From NCBI RefSeq assembly GCF_900156045.1, contig NZ_FTMX01000001.1:62001-126000 (forward strand): 64,000 nt of DNA, given 5' to 3'. Under the pieces are notes generated by a model. The model did no database searches, was not told the origin of the DNA, and saw only the letters and a program-made list of their open reading frames with translations. This document shows positions 46,426 through 54,868 of this stretch, one piece after another; position 1 is the first letter of the stretch; the number at the start of each line of letters is the position of its first letter. The translations under genes were made by a program, and so were the position numbers. This stretch comes from Peribacillus simplex. Its GTDB lineage: Bacteria > Bacillota > Bacilli > Bacillales > DSM-1321.

Positions 46426-46540
46426 TATACACACATATTATGGAAAAAACCACTTTGCATAAGGGGTTATTTGCTGTGTGTATAGGATGGATATGTTGTA
46501 GGAGTTTTGTCGTTCTACCGGATATCTATGCCGTTTTTTC

Positions 46541-46572
46541 AGTACACAGAGCCTTCTGTGTACTTTTTGTTT
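46541..46572 (+). terminator. Attenuator terminator in the ABC-F leader
   Basis: AGTACACAGA-GCC-TTCTGTGTACT followed by TTTTGTTTTG, 115 bases after the leader peptide and 210 bases before the ABC-F start. A second hairpin (CGAGCTT / AAGCTCG, 46712-46733) lies nearer the gene. Confidence 0.85.
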
Positions 46573-46783
46573 TGTAGGGATTTTTACATGATGATGTTAC
46601 TTTTCTATTGATACGAGTTTGGAAGATAAGCTCTTTTCGATTACATGGTCATTCAGCGGTGACTTTGAAGGTGGGGGGAATGTAAATTGCAATTTTTATT
46701 ATTCTTTTGATGCGAGCTTGAAATAGAAGCTCGTATCGATCCAAGCTATCGATACGAAATCACAAATTTCGGAGGTAGCGAAT

Positions 46784-48238
46784 ATGGAACAAATATGTTT
46801 TGAATTGGAAAATGTCGAAGTGACTTATTTAGATAAAGAGATATTGAAGATTGAACGATTGGCTGTACATCAATTTGACCGCATCGGCATCGTCGGGAAA
46901 AATGGTGCAGGGAAAAGTACGTTATTGAAGTTACTTGCTGGAAAAATTCAACCGGCAAGCGGAAAAGTAAAGGGTTACGTTGATCGTGGCTATTTTGAGC
47001 AAGTAGAAGCGCCTGCTGTTGCAGAGGCTGATCCAGCGTTACTGGGAAAATTAACAGTTCCGCGAAATTCAGGGTCGCTAAGCGGCGGTGAGCAAACGAG
47101 GCTGAAGCTTGCCCAATTGTTTACCCACTATTTTGAAGCGTTACTTATCGATGAGCCGACAACCAACTTGGACCAAGACGGCATTTCGTTTTTACTTGAT
47201 GAATTACGCTATTACTATGGTGCGCTTGTATTAATTAGTCATGACCGGGCTGTATTGGATGAACTTGTGACAACGATTTGGGAAGTGCATGAAGGCAAGG
47301 TATACGTATATTCAGGAAATTACAGCGAGTACATGGCACAGAAGCAGTTACAACGTGAACAACAGAGGCAGGCTCATGAACAATTCATAAAAGAAAAGAG
47401 CCGGCTTGAAAAAGCAGCGCAGGAAAAAATGAAAAAAGCTGAAAAAATCGCTCAAGCTGGTAGGTTGTCAAAAAGAGAGGCGAATGCAAAACCGAATAAG
47501 ACGTTCATGACGAAATCGAAAGGCACAAGCCAAAAAGCCGCACAACGTGCAGCGAAGGCAATTGAGCAGCGAGCGGAAAAGCTTCAGGAAGTCGATGCTG
47601 TACAAGAGGAAAGGCAAATCGTATTTCGCCAGTCAAAGCAATTGGAATTGCATAATAAGTTCCCTATAATGGCGGACCGATTGACTCTTCAAGTGAAGGA
47701 AAAAGTATTATTGGATGAAGTGAGTTTCCAGCTGCCGCTCGGTAAAAAAATAGCCATCACAGGCAGAAATGGCAGCGGTAAAAGTACTTTGCTTCACCAT
47801 ATTGCAAATGGTGGTGCAGGCTTGGCGCTTTCTCCAAAAGCGAAAATTGGTTACTTCCGTCAAATGAGCTATCGATTTGCAAGAGATGAAACGGTTCTGC
47901 AATTCCTGGGAAACCGTTCAGAATATGATGAAGGATTTTTAAGAAGCGTCCTGCATTCGATGCAGTTTGTCGGGACGGATATACTGAAAAGTGTTCAAGC
48001 ATTAAGTGGCGGTGAAGCGATTCGCCTCCAACTTTGTCAGTTGTTCTTAGGGGAATACAACATTCTGCTTTTAGATGAACCGACCAATTTCCTGGATATT
48101 ACGGCCATTGAAGCATTGGAACGATTTATCGCGGCATATGATGGGACGATCATATTTGTATCCCATGATCAAGCGTTCATAAACCATGTAGCCGATCTTC
48201 AGTATAAGATTCAGGCGAAGAAATTGGTTCAAGTGTGA
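46784..48238 (+). CDS. ABC-F ribosomal protection protein (Msr/Vga/VmlR-like)
   Basis: A 484-residue protein with two ABC domains and no membrane segments: Walker A GKNGAGKST near 37, LSGGEQTRL and LLIDEPTTNLD in the first; GRNGSGKST near 327, ALSGGEAIRL and LLLDEPTNFLD in the second. The linker (~195-290) is long, lysine-rich and helical, the part that enters the ribosomal exit site and displaces antibiotics. CGGAGGT precedes the ATG. The leader peptide and attenuator upstream support drug-inducible resistance to lincosamide, streptogramin A, pleuromutilin or macrolide classes; which class is not determinable. Confidence 0.9.
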   Translation: MEQICFELENVEVTYLDKEILKIERLAVHQFDRIGIVGKNGAGKSTLLKLLAGKIQPASGKVKGYVDRGYFEQVEAPAVAEADPALLGKLTVPRNSGSLSGGEQTRLKLAQLFTHYFEALLIDEPTTNLDQDGISFLLDELRYYYGALVLISHDRAVLDELVTTIWEVHEGKVYVYSGNYSEYMAQKQLQREQQRQAHEQFIKEKSRLEKAAQEKMKKAEKIAQAGRLSKREANAKPNKTFMTKSKGTSQKAAQRAAKAIEQRAEKLQEVDAVQEERQIVFRQSKQLELHNKFPIMADRLTLQVKEKVLLDEVSFQLPLGKKIAITGRNGSGKSTLLHHIANGGAGLALSPKAKIGYFRQMSYRFARDETVLQFLGNRSEYDEGFLRSVLHSMQFVGTDILKSVQALSGGEAIRLQLCQLFLGEYNILLLDEPTNFLDITAIEALERFIAAYDGTIIFVSHDQAFINHVADLQYKIQAKKLVQV

Positions 48239-48257
48239 TTTTAAGTTCATGCCAAAA

Positions 48258-48292
48258 TAAGCCGATGGGACAATTCCATCGGCTTATTTATC
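48258..48292. terminator. Terminator after the ABC-F gene
   Basis: ATAAGCCGATGG / CCATCGGCTTAT, usable by both convergent genes. Confidence 0.88.
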
Positions 48293-48309
48293 ATCATTCC
48301 CTATACACA

Positions 48310-48819
48310 TTAAGGATGAATCGTAACCGGTGTCCCGATTGGAACGATCCTAGATAATTCCTCCACGTCCCGATTATGCATGCGAATACAGCCTTTTGAG
48401 ACGGCTTTACCGATCGAGCTGGGATCATTCGTTCCATGAATGCCATAGTGTTCTTTCGATAAACTCATCCACATTGTACCGAATGGGCCTCCGGGGTTTG
48501 GGGCTTTATTAACGATGATGAATTGCCCTACTGGTGTACCGAACAGCATTCTTCCAACAGCAATTGGATATTGTTTTTGCAGGACTCCATTCTTTAGCAG
48601 CCTTAGCTTACGATTGTTAACGGACACATCGATCTGAAATGGAATGGTATCAGGAGGGGGAAAACCAGGGATCATGATGGGCTGACCAGGATAAATGACA
48701 TTTGGATTGATGTTCGGGTTAGCATTGATGATTTCCGATAGCGGTGTCCGGTAGTCCCTGGATATCTGTGTCAGTGTTTCACCTGGTTTAACTGTATGAA
48801 TCAGTCTGAACACCTCCAT
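48310..48819 (-). CDS. LysM-L,D-transpeptidase (YkuD-like)
   Basis: A protein of about 165-169 residues. The N-terminal LysM ([28 protein letters not shown]) binds peptidoglycan. The YkuD domain has HYGIHGTND and the catalytic SKGCIRM cysteine near 145; it makes or edits 3-3 peptidoglycan links, in B. subtilis late in growth or in spores. The start is unclear: ATG 48819 has no upstream ribosome binding site, and its own codons form a perfect GGAGGTG. That site is properly spaced for a CTG at 48804, which aligns with the start of the B. subtilis protein. No signal peptide is seen, as in YkuD. Confidence 0.88.
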   Translation of the reverse strand: MEVFRLIHTVKPGETLTQISRDYRTPLSEIINANPNINPNVIYPGQPIMIPGFPPPDTIPFQIDVSVNNRKLRLLKNGVLQKQYPIAVGRMLFGTPVGQFIIVNKAPNPGGPFGTMWMSLSKEHYGIHGTNDPSSIGKAVSKGCIRMHNRDVEELSRIVPIGTPVTIHP

Positions 48820-49002
48820 AGGTTATAGTTGTCATGTTTCATTCTATGTGATTTTTCAAAAGTGTTTCGTAACTCGCTGTTATCTGTTTTTAATGAAATG
48901 TATATGTTAAGTAACTTAACCGAAAAGAAACCGAAATGAACTTTTGATAAAATAAGTTTTTATCGAGATGGATTTTTTGTTAGTTAAAGAGGGGGAATAA
49001 GG

Positions 49003-49341
49003 GTGGAGGAACATGTGAAAAAGGCTTTAGTGGAATGGAATGAAGAAATCAGTGATGTGTTAAATGGGATAGAAAAAGAGTATGAAGAAGTTAAGCGTGA
49101 TCTTCAGGTTTATTCCTATAAATTCAATATTACCAAGCAAGTGGTACAATCAACTATAAATGATGAAATCATTCGAAATATCCGTGAGCTCTATCATAAA
49201 CCTTTTGAACAAAAATTGAACGAATTGAAAGAATCAATAAAAGAGCTGGAAGAAAAGAGAAAGGTTTTTCAAATGTTTGTCGATAAAATTGAAAAGGTTA
49301 GTGAAAGAGAAGAAGGAAAACCGCAAATATCAGTCATATAA
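49003..49341 (+). CDS. Small coiled-coil protein of unknown function
   Basis: A 112-residue, highly charged, helical protein with heptad-like spacing throughout (for example NELKESIKELEEKRKVFQMFVDKI). No family recognised. GTG start at 49003 behind GAGGGGG. It stands between the transpeptidase and ZIP genes, apparently with its own promoter (TTGATAAAATA region), and may be a structural or regulatory small protein. Confidence 0.6.
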   Translation: MEEHVKKALVEWNEEISDVLNGIEKEYEEVKRDLQVYSYKFNITKQVVQSTINDEIIRNIRELYHKPFEQKLNELKESIKELEEKRKVFQMFVDKIEKVSEREEGKPQISVI

Positions 49342-49513
49342 GGCAGGCAGCGAAGGCTAGGATAATCATAGCGACTCTACTATTCTATACACAAAAACCA
49401 TGGCAGCGAATGTAACTGCTTTTTTTTGCTGGAATTTGCAAAAAAGCGGCCCCTTGTTTACCCCAACATCTACCAGGGTACACTATCCTATAAAAAGGAA
49501 ATGGGGGAATTCT

Positions 49514-50239
49514 ATGTGGAATGCGGTCTTTTGGGGAGGGGTTTCGGGTTCTGCTGTCCTGCTTGGCGCACTAGCCGCCATCTCCATTCCGATAAGGAAA
49601 AACATCATTGGCTATATTATGGCTTTTGGTACAGGTGTATTGATCGGTGCAGCGGCATACGAGCTGCTTGCCGATTCGGTGAGTGATGGAGGAATCTGGG
49701 CGACGGCGATCGGATTCATAACAGGGGCCGCCGTATTTACCGCCTTGGATTTTCTTATTTCCAAAAAAGGTGCGGATAAAAGGAAACGGTCCAATAATAG
49801 CTCTTCGAAGGAAGCGGGACTGGCCATTTTCATCGGGACGGTGATGGATGCCATACCGGAGTCGATCATGATTGGCGCAAGCTTAATAAGCGGTGGCTCG
49901 GTAAGCTGGTTATTGGTCATTGCCATCTTCATCAGTAATATTCCGGAGGGGCTCTCAAGTACAACTGGTCTGCTCAAAAGTGATTATTCGAAGAAGAAAA
50001 TCATGCTGCTGTGGTTTTCCGTATTGCTCATTTCGGCACTATCCTCGATGTCGGGCTATCTATTCCTCGATCATGCCCCGGACTATATCCTGGCAGCGAT
50101 GGCGGCATTTGCAGGCGGTGGAATCATCGCCATGATTGCCTCGACGATGATGCCTGAAGCATATGAAGACGGAGGACCGATTACGGGCATATTCACCGCC
50201 GCCGGCCTGCTTATCTCTTTGGTTCTGGATTCGATGTGA
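49514..50239 (+). CDS. ZIP-family metal transporter
   Basis: A 241-residue membrane protein with about eight helices. The ZIP metal path is visible as VMDAIPESIMIGASL in helix IV and SNIPEGLSSTTGL in helix V; the NxPEG motif is diagnostic. Members move divalent metals such as zinc; direction and metal cannot be read here. ATG 49514 has GGGGGAA before it. The longer frame extending to 49400 lacks support. Confidence 0.85.
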   Translation: MWNAVFWGGVSGSAVLLGALAAISIPIRKNIIGYIMAFGTGVLIGAAAYELLADSVSDGGIWATAIGFITGAAVFTALDFLISKKGADKRKRSNNSSSKEAGLAIFIGTVMDAIPESIMIGASLISGGSVSWLLVIAIFISNIPEGLSSTTGLLKSDYSKKKIMLLWFSVLLISALSSMSGYLFLDHAPDYILAAMAAFAGGGIIAMIASTMMPEAYEDGGPITGIFTAAGLLISLVLDSM

Positions 50240-50253
50240 TGACGATAAAGTGA

Positions 50254-50291
50254 GATTGTCCCCTTGGAAGGAAAGGGGACAATTTTTTTTG
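50254..50291 (+). terminator. Terminator after the ZIP gene
   Basis: ATTGTCCCCTT / AAGGGGACAAT followed by eight T. Confidence 0.93.
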
Positions 50292-50413
50292 TAAAAATCT
50301 ATCATAGTACGAAATAAGGAAATCTATCTTAAAAGAATAATTGTTGGTGTTAAAATATCATTTGAAATCATACACTCTTCATATAGATTTTAGACATTGA
50401 GGAGATGTTAGGA

Positions 50414-50794
50414 ATGAACTTCGGGATGCAAATAGCGAATATGCTGGCCGATAATATAAATGGCTTCATTACATTCGTTCGGGAAAATCATGAAAATGAA
50501 AATAATTGCTTTTGTTTAAATAGAGATAAATTGTATCAATTGAAGCTTCTTGTCGAGGAGTTCAAGTTTCAAGTTTTGGCCGATGAACTTAAACGAATCA
50601 ATCGGTTTACCTGGGATGAAAACTACACGCATTTATTAGTTGATAGATTCAGGAAAGGGATGGGCATCATTGAAGAGTACGTTGAAAACAACTACAGCGA
50701 TTTATTCATTTTTACCGCTAGACTCTATACGTTGAATAACCTCAGCTTATTATTTTGCAAGGAGGAAGAATCGGGCACAGCCCTCAGCGAATAA
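50414..50794 (+). CDS. Hypothetical 126-residue cytosolic protein
   Basis: Mostly helical, no membrane segment, no family I recognise. It has an internal cysteine pair (NNCFCLN) and an ending rich in hydrophobics (FIFTARLYTLNNLSLLFCKEEE). ATG 50414 is 9 bases after GGAG; the ATG at 50405 overlaps that site. A terminator follows directly, so it is monocistronic. Confidence 0.6.
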   Translation: MNFGMQIANMLADNINGFITFVRENHENENNCFCLNRDKLYQLKLLVEEFKFQVLADELKRINRFTWDENYTHLLVDRFRKGMGIIEEYVENNYSDLFIFTARLYTLNNLSLLFCKEEESGTALSE

Positions 50795-50795
50795 A

Positions 50796-50840
50796 AGAAG
50801 AGCACATATTATATACGATAATATGTGCTCTTCTTTTATT
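50796..50840. terminator. Terminator
   Basis: AAGAGCACATATT / AATATGTGCTCTT with a short loop and T tail. Confidence 0.92.
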
Positions 50841-50871
50841 CATTATAGGGATAGTATACTCCGAGCCGGCC

Positions 50872-51753
50872 TTATTTGCTTGGCATCGTGGATATATATT
50901 TTTTGACCACTTCATAAACATATTCTTGATTGGCAGCTGCTGTATTCGGGTTATATTTACCGCCGTTCACTTTATTATTGGATAGCACTCGTATACCTAA
51001 GAAGGGAACATCGTAAGCTTTGGCGATTTGCGCTGCCGCAGCTCCTTCCATTTCCTCTACAGATGTACCATATTTCGTATGGAACCACTTAATCCGATCC
51101 ACTTCATTATTCCAAACGTCTGCAGAACCGATAGTGCCATCGACAACCTTACCTTTTGTGTAAGTATCTTTAACTGCATGGGCAGCTGCGAGTAGATCTT
51201 TATCTCCCTCGTAGAAGCGTGGTTTTTCAGCGTTAGGATCTTCTCCTGCACTTCCTTCAGAAGCCATTAGGTCCATCGGTTTCCAAATGGTTGGATCGAT
51301 TCCTTGTTTTTCAGCTTTATCAGCCGTTTTTAATGAACCTAGGTTTACCGTTCTTTTTCCTAAAACAATATCAAAAACGTTTAAGCTTGGATCATGTCCG
51401 CCTGATGTTCCTTGATTGATGATGGCAATAGGGTTATACCTTTCAATGGCCAAAGCTGTAGCGGCAGCTGTGTTTTCCATCCCTTTACCTGTTTTTGCAA
51501 CGATTACAGGATAATTGTCTAACGTTCCAATGTAAAACACAAAATCTCCTGATTTTTCTTCTTTAACATTTTTTAACCTTTTAGCGAAATTTTCAGCTTC
51601 AATCGGCATTGGACCTTGAATCATGATAGGCCTTTGAGTCTTTTTTTCGACCGTTTCATCTTTGGAAGCAGAACTGCATGCGGCAATCACCGACATGAAA
51701 AGTAATGTAATGATTCCTAATATCGTGTACTTTTTGAACATGTTTTTTCTCAT
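50872..51753 (-). CDS. Nucleosidase lipoprotein (MTA/SAH nucleosidase-like fold) under a guanine riboswitch
   Basis: A 293-residue lipoprotein: lipobox near VIAAC (Cys26), then a phosphorylase-superfamily fold with INQGTSGGH near 117, GTIGSADVWNN near 206 and VEEMEGAAAAQIAKAYDVP near 232-250, the segment with the acidic residue that binds the ribose in MTA/SAH nucleosidases. It should cleave the glycosidic bond of a purine nucleoside outside the membrane. AAGGAGA precedes the ATG. A guanine-class riboswitch and terminator lie in its leader, which argues for guanosine- or inosine-type substrates and purine salvage rather than methylthioadenosine recycling. Confidence 0.85.
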   Translation of the reverse strand: MRKNMFKKYTILGIITLLFMSVIAACSSASKDETVEKKTQRPIMIQGPMPIEAENFAKRLKNVKEEKSGDFVFYIGTLDNYPVIVAKTGKGMENTAAATALAIERYNPIAIINQGTSGGHDPSLNVFDIVLGKRTVNLGSLKTADKAEKQGIDPTIWKPMDLMASEGSAGEDPNAEKPRFYEGDKDLLAAAHAVKDTYTKGKVVDGTIGSADVWNNEVDRIKWFHTKYGTSVEEMEGAAAAQIAKAYDVPFLGIRVLSNNKVNGGKYNPNTAAANQEYVYEVVKKYISTMPSK

Positions 51754-51811
51754 TTAATTTCTCCTTAAAACATATTTATTCGATTGTTTGATGCACTCGC
51801 AGTTGCGGTCA

Positions 51812-51862
51812 AAGAAAAAGGTCCAGAACGGGCAGAATGATTACTGCCTTCTAGACCTACGA
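51812..51862 (-). terminator. Riboswitch expression-platform terminator
   Basis: On the minus strand AGGTCTAGAAGGCAG / CTGCCCGTTCTGGACCT is followed by TTTTCTTT. Its left arm begins CGTAGGTCTAG, which can instead pair with CTAGACTACG at the 3' side of the aptamer, giving the antiterminator. Confidence 0.88.
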
Positions 51863-51942
51863 TAGTCAAAGTAAAGATGATTAAGCAAAATGATTAGCTA
51901 AATCATGCGCTGCTCAAGAAAGCGGGCAGCCGAATACTTTAA

Positions 51943-52011
51943 CTCGTAGTCTAGTTCTTTCACTGGGAACCAGGTAGAAACGCTCAGACCATATTTCCGA
52001 GCATATACGAG
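51943..52011 (-). promoter_or_regulatory. Purine riboswitch aptamer, guanine class
   Basis: On the minus strand ACTCGTA and TACGAGT close P1. A P2 (GCTC/GAGC) carries AAATATGG in its loop, the junction GTTTCTACC is exact, and P3 is followed by GACTA. The C in GACTA (position 74 of the xpt aptamer) indicates guanine/hypoxanthine rather than adenine. It lies about 190 bases before the nucleosidase lipoprotein. Confidence 0.92.
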
Positions 52012-52130
52012 TAAATTACGATTATTACTTTGCTAATATAACAAACAAATGATAGATAATCAATAAAAAAGTGAACATTAAAATATAAAAATAATTTAAT
52101 GTTCGTGTTTTGTAGGGTGGTGATTTGTTT

Positions 52131-52267
52131 GAAACGTTGATTGGAACGTAAGGCACTCGCTTTCGCGGGCGGTCGTGGAGCCTCCTCGGCTTGCGCCTGC
52201 GGGGTCTCCCCTAGACGCGCTTTTCCCGCAGGAGTCACGAACACCCGCTCCAATCAACTGAAACGTT
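52131..52267 (-). repeat. GC-rich palindromic repeat, copy 3
   Basis: AAACGTT-GATTGGA at the left and TCCAATCA-...AAACGTTT at the right form end palindromes around the GC-rich core (GAGCCTCCTCGGC, GCCTGCGGGGTCTCC, CGCAGGAGTC). Copy 4 follows about 255 bases later. Confidence 0.85.
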
Positions 52268-52281
52268 TATTTAATATAAAG

Positions 52282-52372
52282 ACTATAGGCAAACTGACCT
52301 TTCTTCTAATTTGGCTATAGTCTGGAGGGGGGAGAAATGGCTTATCCCGATTCATGATTACAAGACTATGGT
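52282..52372. repeat. Inter-repeat segment, unit 1
   Basis: ACTATAGGCAAACTGACCTTTC through CATGATTACAAGACTATGG; nearly identical to 52532-52625. Together with copies 3 and 4 it makes a tandem unit of about 250 bases. Confidence 0.85.
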
Positions 52373-52390
52373 TTTCGTGTAAATCTGATC

Positions 52391-52518
52391 GTTGATTGGA
52401 ACGTAGGGCACTCGTTTTCCGCGGGCGGTCCGCCCTCGGCGCTCGCCTGTGGGGTCTCCCTTGGACACGCTTTTCCCGCAGGAGTCTCGAACACCCGCTC
52501 CAATCAACTGGAGCGTTT
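52391..52518 (-). repeat. GC-rich palindromic repeat, copy 4
   Basis: Close to copy 3 in sequence and orientation, with GTTGATTGGAACGTAGGGC at one end and CGCTCCAATCAACTGGAGCG at the other. Confidence 0.85.
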
Positions 52519-52531
52519 TTCAAATAAAAAA

Positions 52532-52625
52532 ACTATAGGTAAACTGACTTTTCTTCCAATTTGGCTTTAATCTGGAGGGGCGGAATGGCTCATCCTGATT
52601 CATGATTACAAGACTATGGTTTTCT
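52532..52625. repeat. Inter-repeat segment, unit 2
   Basis: Second copy of the ACTATAGG...AGACTATGGTTTTC segment; a third, truncated ACTATAGG occurs at 52798. Confidence 0.85.
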
Positions 52626-52650
52626 TAATAGTTTTTTTATAACCTCCTCA

Positions 52651-52780
52651 TTGGATTGAAGAAATTTGCGACACTCCTGCCGAATAGCTGGCTAGCCGAG
52701 ACCCCACAGGCGCTTGAGCCGAGGAGGCTTGGCAGACAGTCGGCGGAAAGGGAGCGGGTTTCTGAAATCAAACTGAAACT
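52651..52780 (+). repeat. GC-rich palindromic repeat, copy 5 (inverted, diverged)
   Basis: Opposite orientation to copies 3 and 4; keeps GAGACCCCACAGGCGCTTG and CCGAGGAGGCT but has lost several of the outer matches. Confidence 0.75.
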
Positions 52781-52809
52781 TTTTTAAAATAAAAAAACTA
52801 TAGGTTTTG

Positions 52810-53736
52810 TCAGGGTCTATCATGATCAACCAAGGTTATGACTACATTACCCTTTTTATGTCCATGTTCTACATATCTATGGGCCTCGGGAAGCTGTTCC
52901 AGCGGGTAGCGTTTATCAATGACCGATTTTATTTTTCCAGTTTCGATTAGCTCTTTGAGGAGTAATAAGTCTTCCGTAAGTATCTTTGCTATTCCTTGTC
53001 CTTCGACGGACACGTATCGCCCGTTCGGGGTCAGTGCCTTCTTGCAAGCGGCTTTCGAGCTTTTCCCGACTGCATCAAAGATGATGTCATATCGTTCTTG
53101 TTTTTCCGTGAAATCCTCTTCCGTATAATCAATTACCTCATCTGCTCCCAATGATTTCACCAATTCAAAATTAGCGGCACTGCATACTCCGGTAACTTCT
53201 GTTCCAAAGTATTTGGCCAGCTGCACGGCTGAAGTGCCTACTGAACCGGATGCTCCGTAGATGAGGACTTTTTGCCCGTCCTGGATATTGGCTTTTCTGA
53301 AAAAATGCAGGGCTGTCGTTCCCCCAAAAGAAACGGCAGCGGCCTCCTCATAGGTAACGTTGGCAGGCTTCATTGCGATTGGCCCGTCTTCAGGTAAGCA
53401 GGTGTATTCGGCATGAGCCCCGAAATTCATTCCAGTCATGGCAAAAATCGGGTCGCCTATTTTGAATTTTGTCACACTCCTGCCCGTTTCCTCTATTTCT
53501 CCGGCCAGTTCCACTCCAAGTATTGGTTTTCGCGGTTTTCTAAGACCCAGGAAGATCCGCATCGGTAGCCATAATAAGAAGGGGCTCTTGAAGCTCCGGA
53601 CTCTTATGTCCCCTGAAGCCACTGTTGCCGCATGAACCTTTACCAAAACTTCGTTATCCTTGGGTATTGGTTTTGCTACCTCTTTGAGTTCCAGTACATC
53701 GGGTGAACCGTATTTGGTGCATACCATTGCTTTCAT
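52810..53736 (-). CDS. Zinc-less MDR alcohol dehydrogenase / quinone oxidoreductase-like
   Basis: A 308-residue medium-chain dehydrogenase/reductase. The N-terminal GroES-like part starts [16 protein letters not shown]; the Rossmann motif [19 protein letters not shown] is near 140, followed by [13 protein letters not shown]. Structural-zinc cysteines are absent, placing it with NADPH-quinone reductases such as QOR/YogA-type proteins. The ATG at 53736 follows AAGGAG; an upstream in-frame extension is unlikely. Probable role: NADPH-dependent reduction of quinones or reactive carbonyls. Confidence 0.85.
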   Translation of the reverse strand: MKAMVCTKYGSPDVLELKEVAKPIPKDNEVLVKVHAATVASGDIRVRSFKSPFLLWLPMRIFLGLRKPRKPILGVELAGEIEETGRSVTKFKIGDPIFAMTGMNFGAHAEYTCLPEDGPIAMKPANVTYEEAAAVSFGGTTALHFFRKANIQDGQKVLIYGASGSVGTSAVQLAKYFGTEVTGVCSAANFELVKSLGADEVIDYTEEDFTEKQERYDIIFDAVGKSSKAACKKALTPNGRYVSVEGQGIAKILTEDLLLLKELIETGKIKSVIDKRYPLEQLPEAHRYVEHGHKKGNVVITLVDHDRP

Positions 53737-53931
53737 CGCGTGTCTCCTTCGTTTTTGATACAATCTTTTAATACTATGATAGAAGCTGTAATATAAAACT
53801 ACATATAAGCGAAAAGGAAGAATGAATGCTTAAAAGCAGCAGGTATTTGTCCGGCATCGGTCAGGGGCAAGTGTCTCGCTGAGCGGTCGAATCCTTAGGG
53901 GACATTCTATAAGACAAAAGGAGATGAAAGT

Positions 53932-54501
53932 ATGACAATTAACGAAAGACCGAGAAGAATAATTTTAGATTTAGCAGTTACTTTAGATGGCTTTATTGAA
54001 GGGCCGAAAGGCGAAATTGACTGGTGCATTATGGATCCCGAAATGGGGTTCACGGATTTCTTAAATCAAATTGATACCATTTTTTATGGGAGAAAAAGCT
54101 ATGATTTTTGGGGACAGTATACTCCGGAAAATGAGGTATCTGATTCTGAAAAAGAAATGTGGAAATTAGTTCATGGCAAAGAAAAATTCATGTTTTCCAA
54201 AACAAAAAAAAGCACTGATGATAAAGTAACAATCATAAATGATAATATTGTTGAAGAAGTAAATAAATTAAAGAAAAAGCCTGGTAAAGACATCTGGCTT
54301 TATGGCGGGGCAAGTCTTATTACAACTTTTATAAGATTTGGGCTGGTTGATGAATTTAGGTTATCTGTTCACCCTGTTGTTTTAGGGGAAGGGAAACCTT
54401 TGTTTATTGACATGAAGGAGAGATTGAATTTAAAACTGGCTGATACAAAAAGATTTTCCTCTGGCGTTGTTCAACTTTGCTATCATCTTAATGAAGGGTA
54501 A
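53932..54501 (+). CDS. Dihydrofolate reductase-family protein (RibD C-terminal-like)
   Basis: A 189-residue protein with the RibD/DHFR-like fold of B. subtilis YyaP: ILDLAVTLDGFIEGPKGEIDW at the start, TIFYGRKSYDFW near 54, IWLYGGASLITTFIRFGLVDEFRLSVHPVVLGEG near 117-150. AAAGGAGATG precedes the ATG. Members bind NADPH; physiological substrates are mostly unknown. Confidence 0.85.
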   Translation: MTINERPRRIILDLAVTLDGFIEGPKGEIDWCIMDPEMGFTDFLNQIDTIFYGRKSYDFWGQYTPENEVSDSEKEMWKLVHGKEKFMFSKTKKSTDDKVTIINDNIVEEVNKLKKKPGKDIWLYGGASLITTFIRFGLVDEFRLSVHPVVLGEGKPLFIDMKERLNLKLADTKRFSSGVVQLCYHLNEG

Positions 54502-54546
54502 TTGAAATGATCAAAATTTTTTTGTGAAAAATTCATAATTAGATAA

Positions 54547-54762
54547 GGCTCTTTTCGTAAAGATTGTTTTTAAAACGAAACGATTTAAGGTTGATTGGAG
54601 CGGAAGTGCGAGACTCCTGCGGGAGCAGCGGGACAGGTGAGACCCCACAGGCGTTTACGCCGAGGAGGCTCACCGCCCGCCCCGCGGAAAGCGAGCATCT
54701 GGAGGGGAAATCAACCACACCGCTTTACTTGGTAAATAGCAACAAAGTATGCGAAAACAGCC
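54547..54762. mobile_element. MITE, copy B (216 bp) with 8-bp target duplication
   Basis: GGCTCTTTTCG at the left and CGAAAACAGCC at the right are inverted repeats (10 of 11 paired). The element is flanked by the exact direct repeat TTAGATAA (54539-54546 and 54763-54770). It contains a full-length GC-rich palindromic core and has no coding capacity. It matches copy A end to end apart from about 45 bases in the core. Confidence 0.9.
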
Positions 54763-54828
54763 TTAGATAAAAAGAGTAACAATGATAAATTCACGAGTAA
54801 ATCCCCAAAACTCACGAGTAAAGCCATA

Positions 54829-54868
54829 AAAAGGTATTCACACTTGATATGTGGATACCTTTTTTTAT
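54829..54868 (+). terminator. Terminator-like hairpin downstream of the MITE
   Basis: AAAGGTATTCACA / TGTGGATACCTTTTTTT. The phrase TCACGAGTAAA occurs twice just before it (54791-54801 and 54812-54822). Confidence 0.8.

Noticed and set aside
46344-46577. 77-codon open frame before the ABC-F gene
   Set aside because: It overlaps the leader peptide and the terminator stem, starts without a ribosome binding site and looks non-coding.
51754-52030. SAM riboswitch suspected because the gene looks like an MTA/SAH nucleosidase
   Set aside because: The conserved loops are those of the purine aptamer, not of any SAM class.
52254-52523. Open frame over repeat copy 4
   Set aside because: Low-complexity translation of the repeat, arginine/proline-rich with no support.
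54564-54770. Open frame inside the second MITE
   Set aside because: It reads through the palindromic core and has no ribosome binding site or family features.
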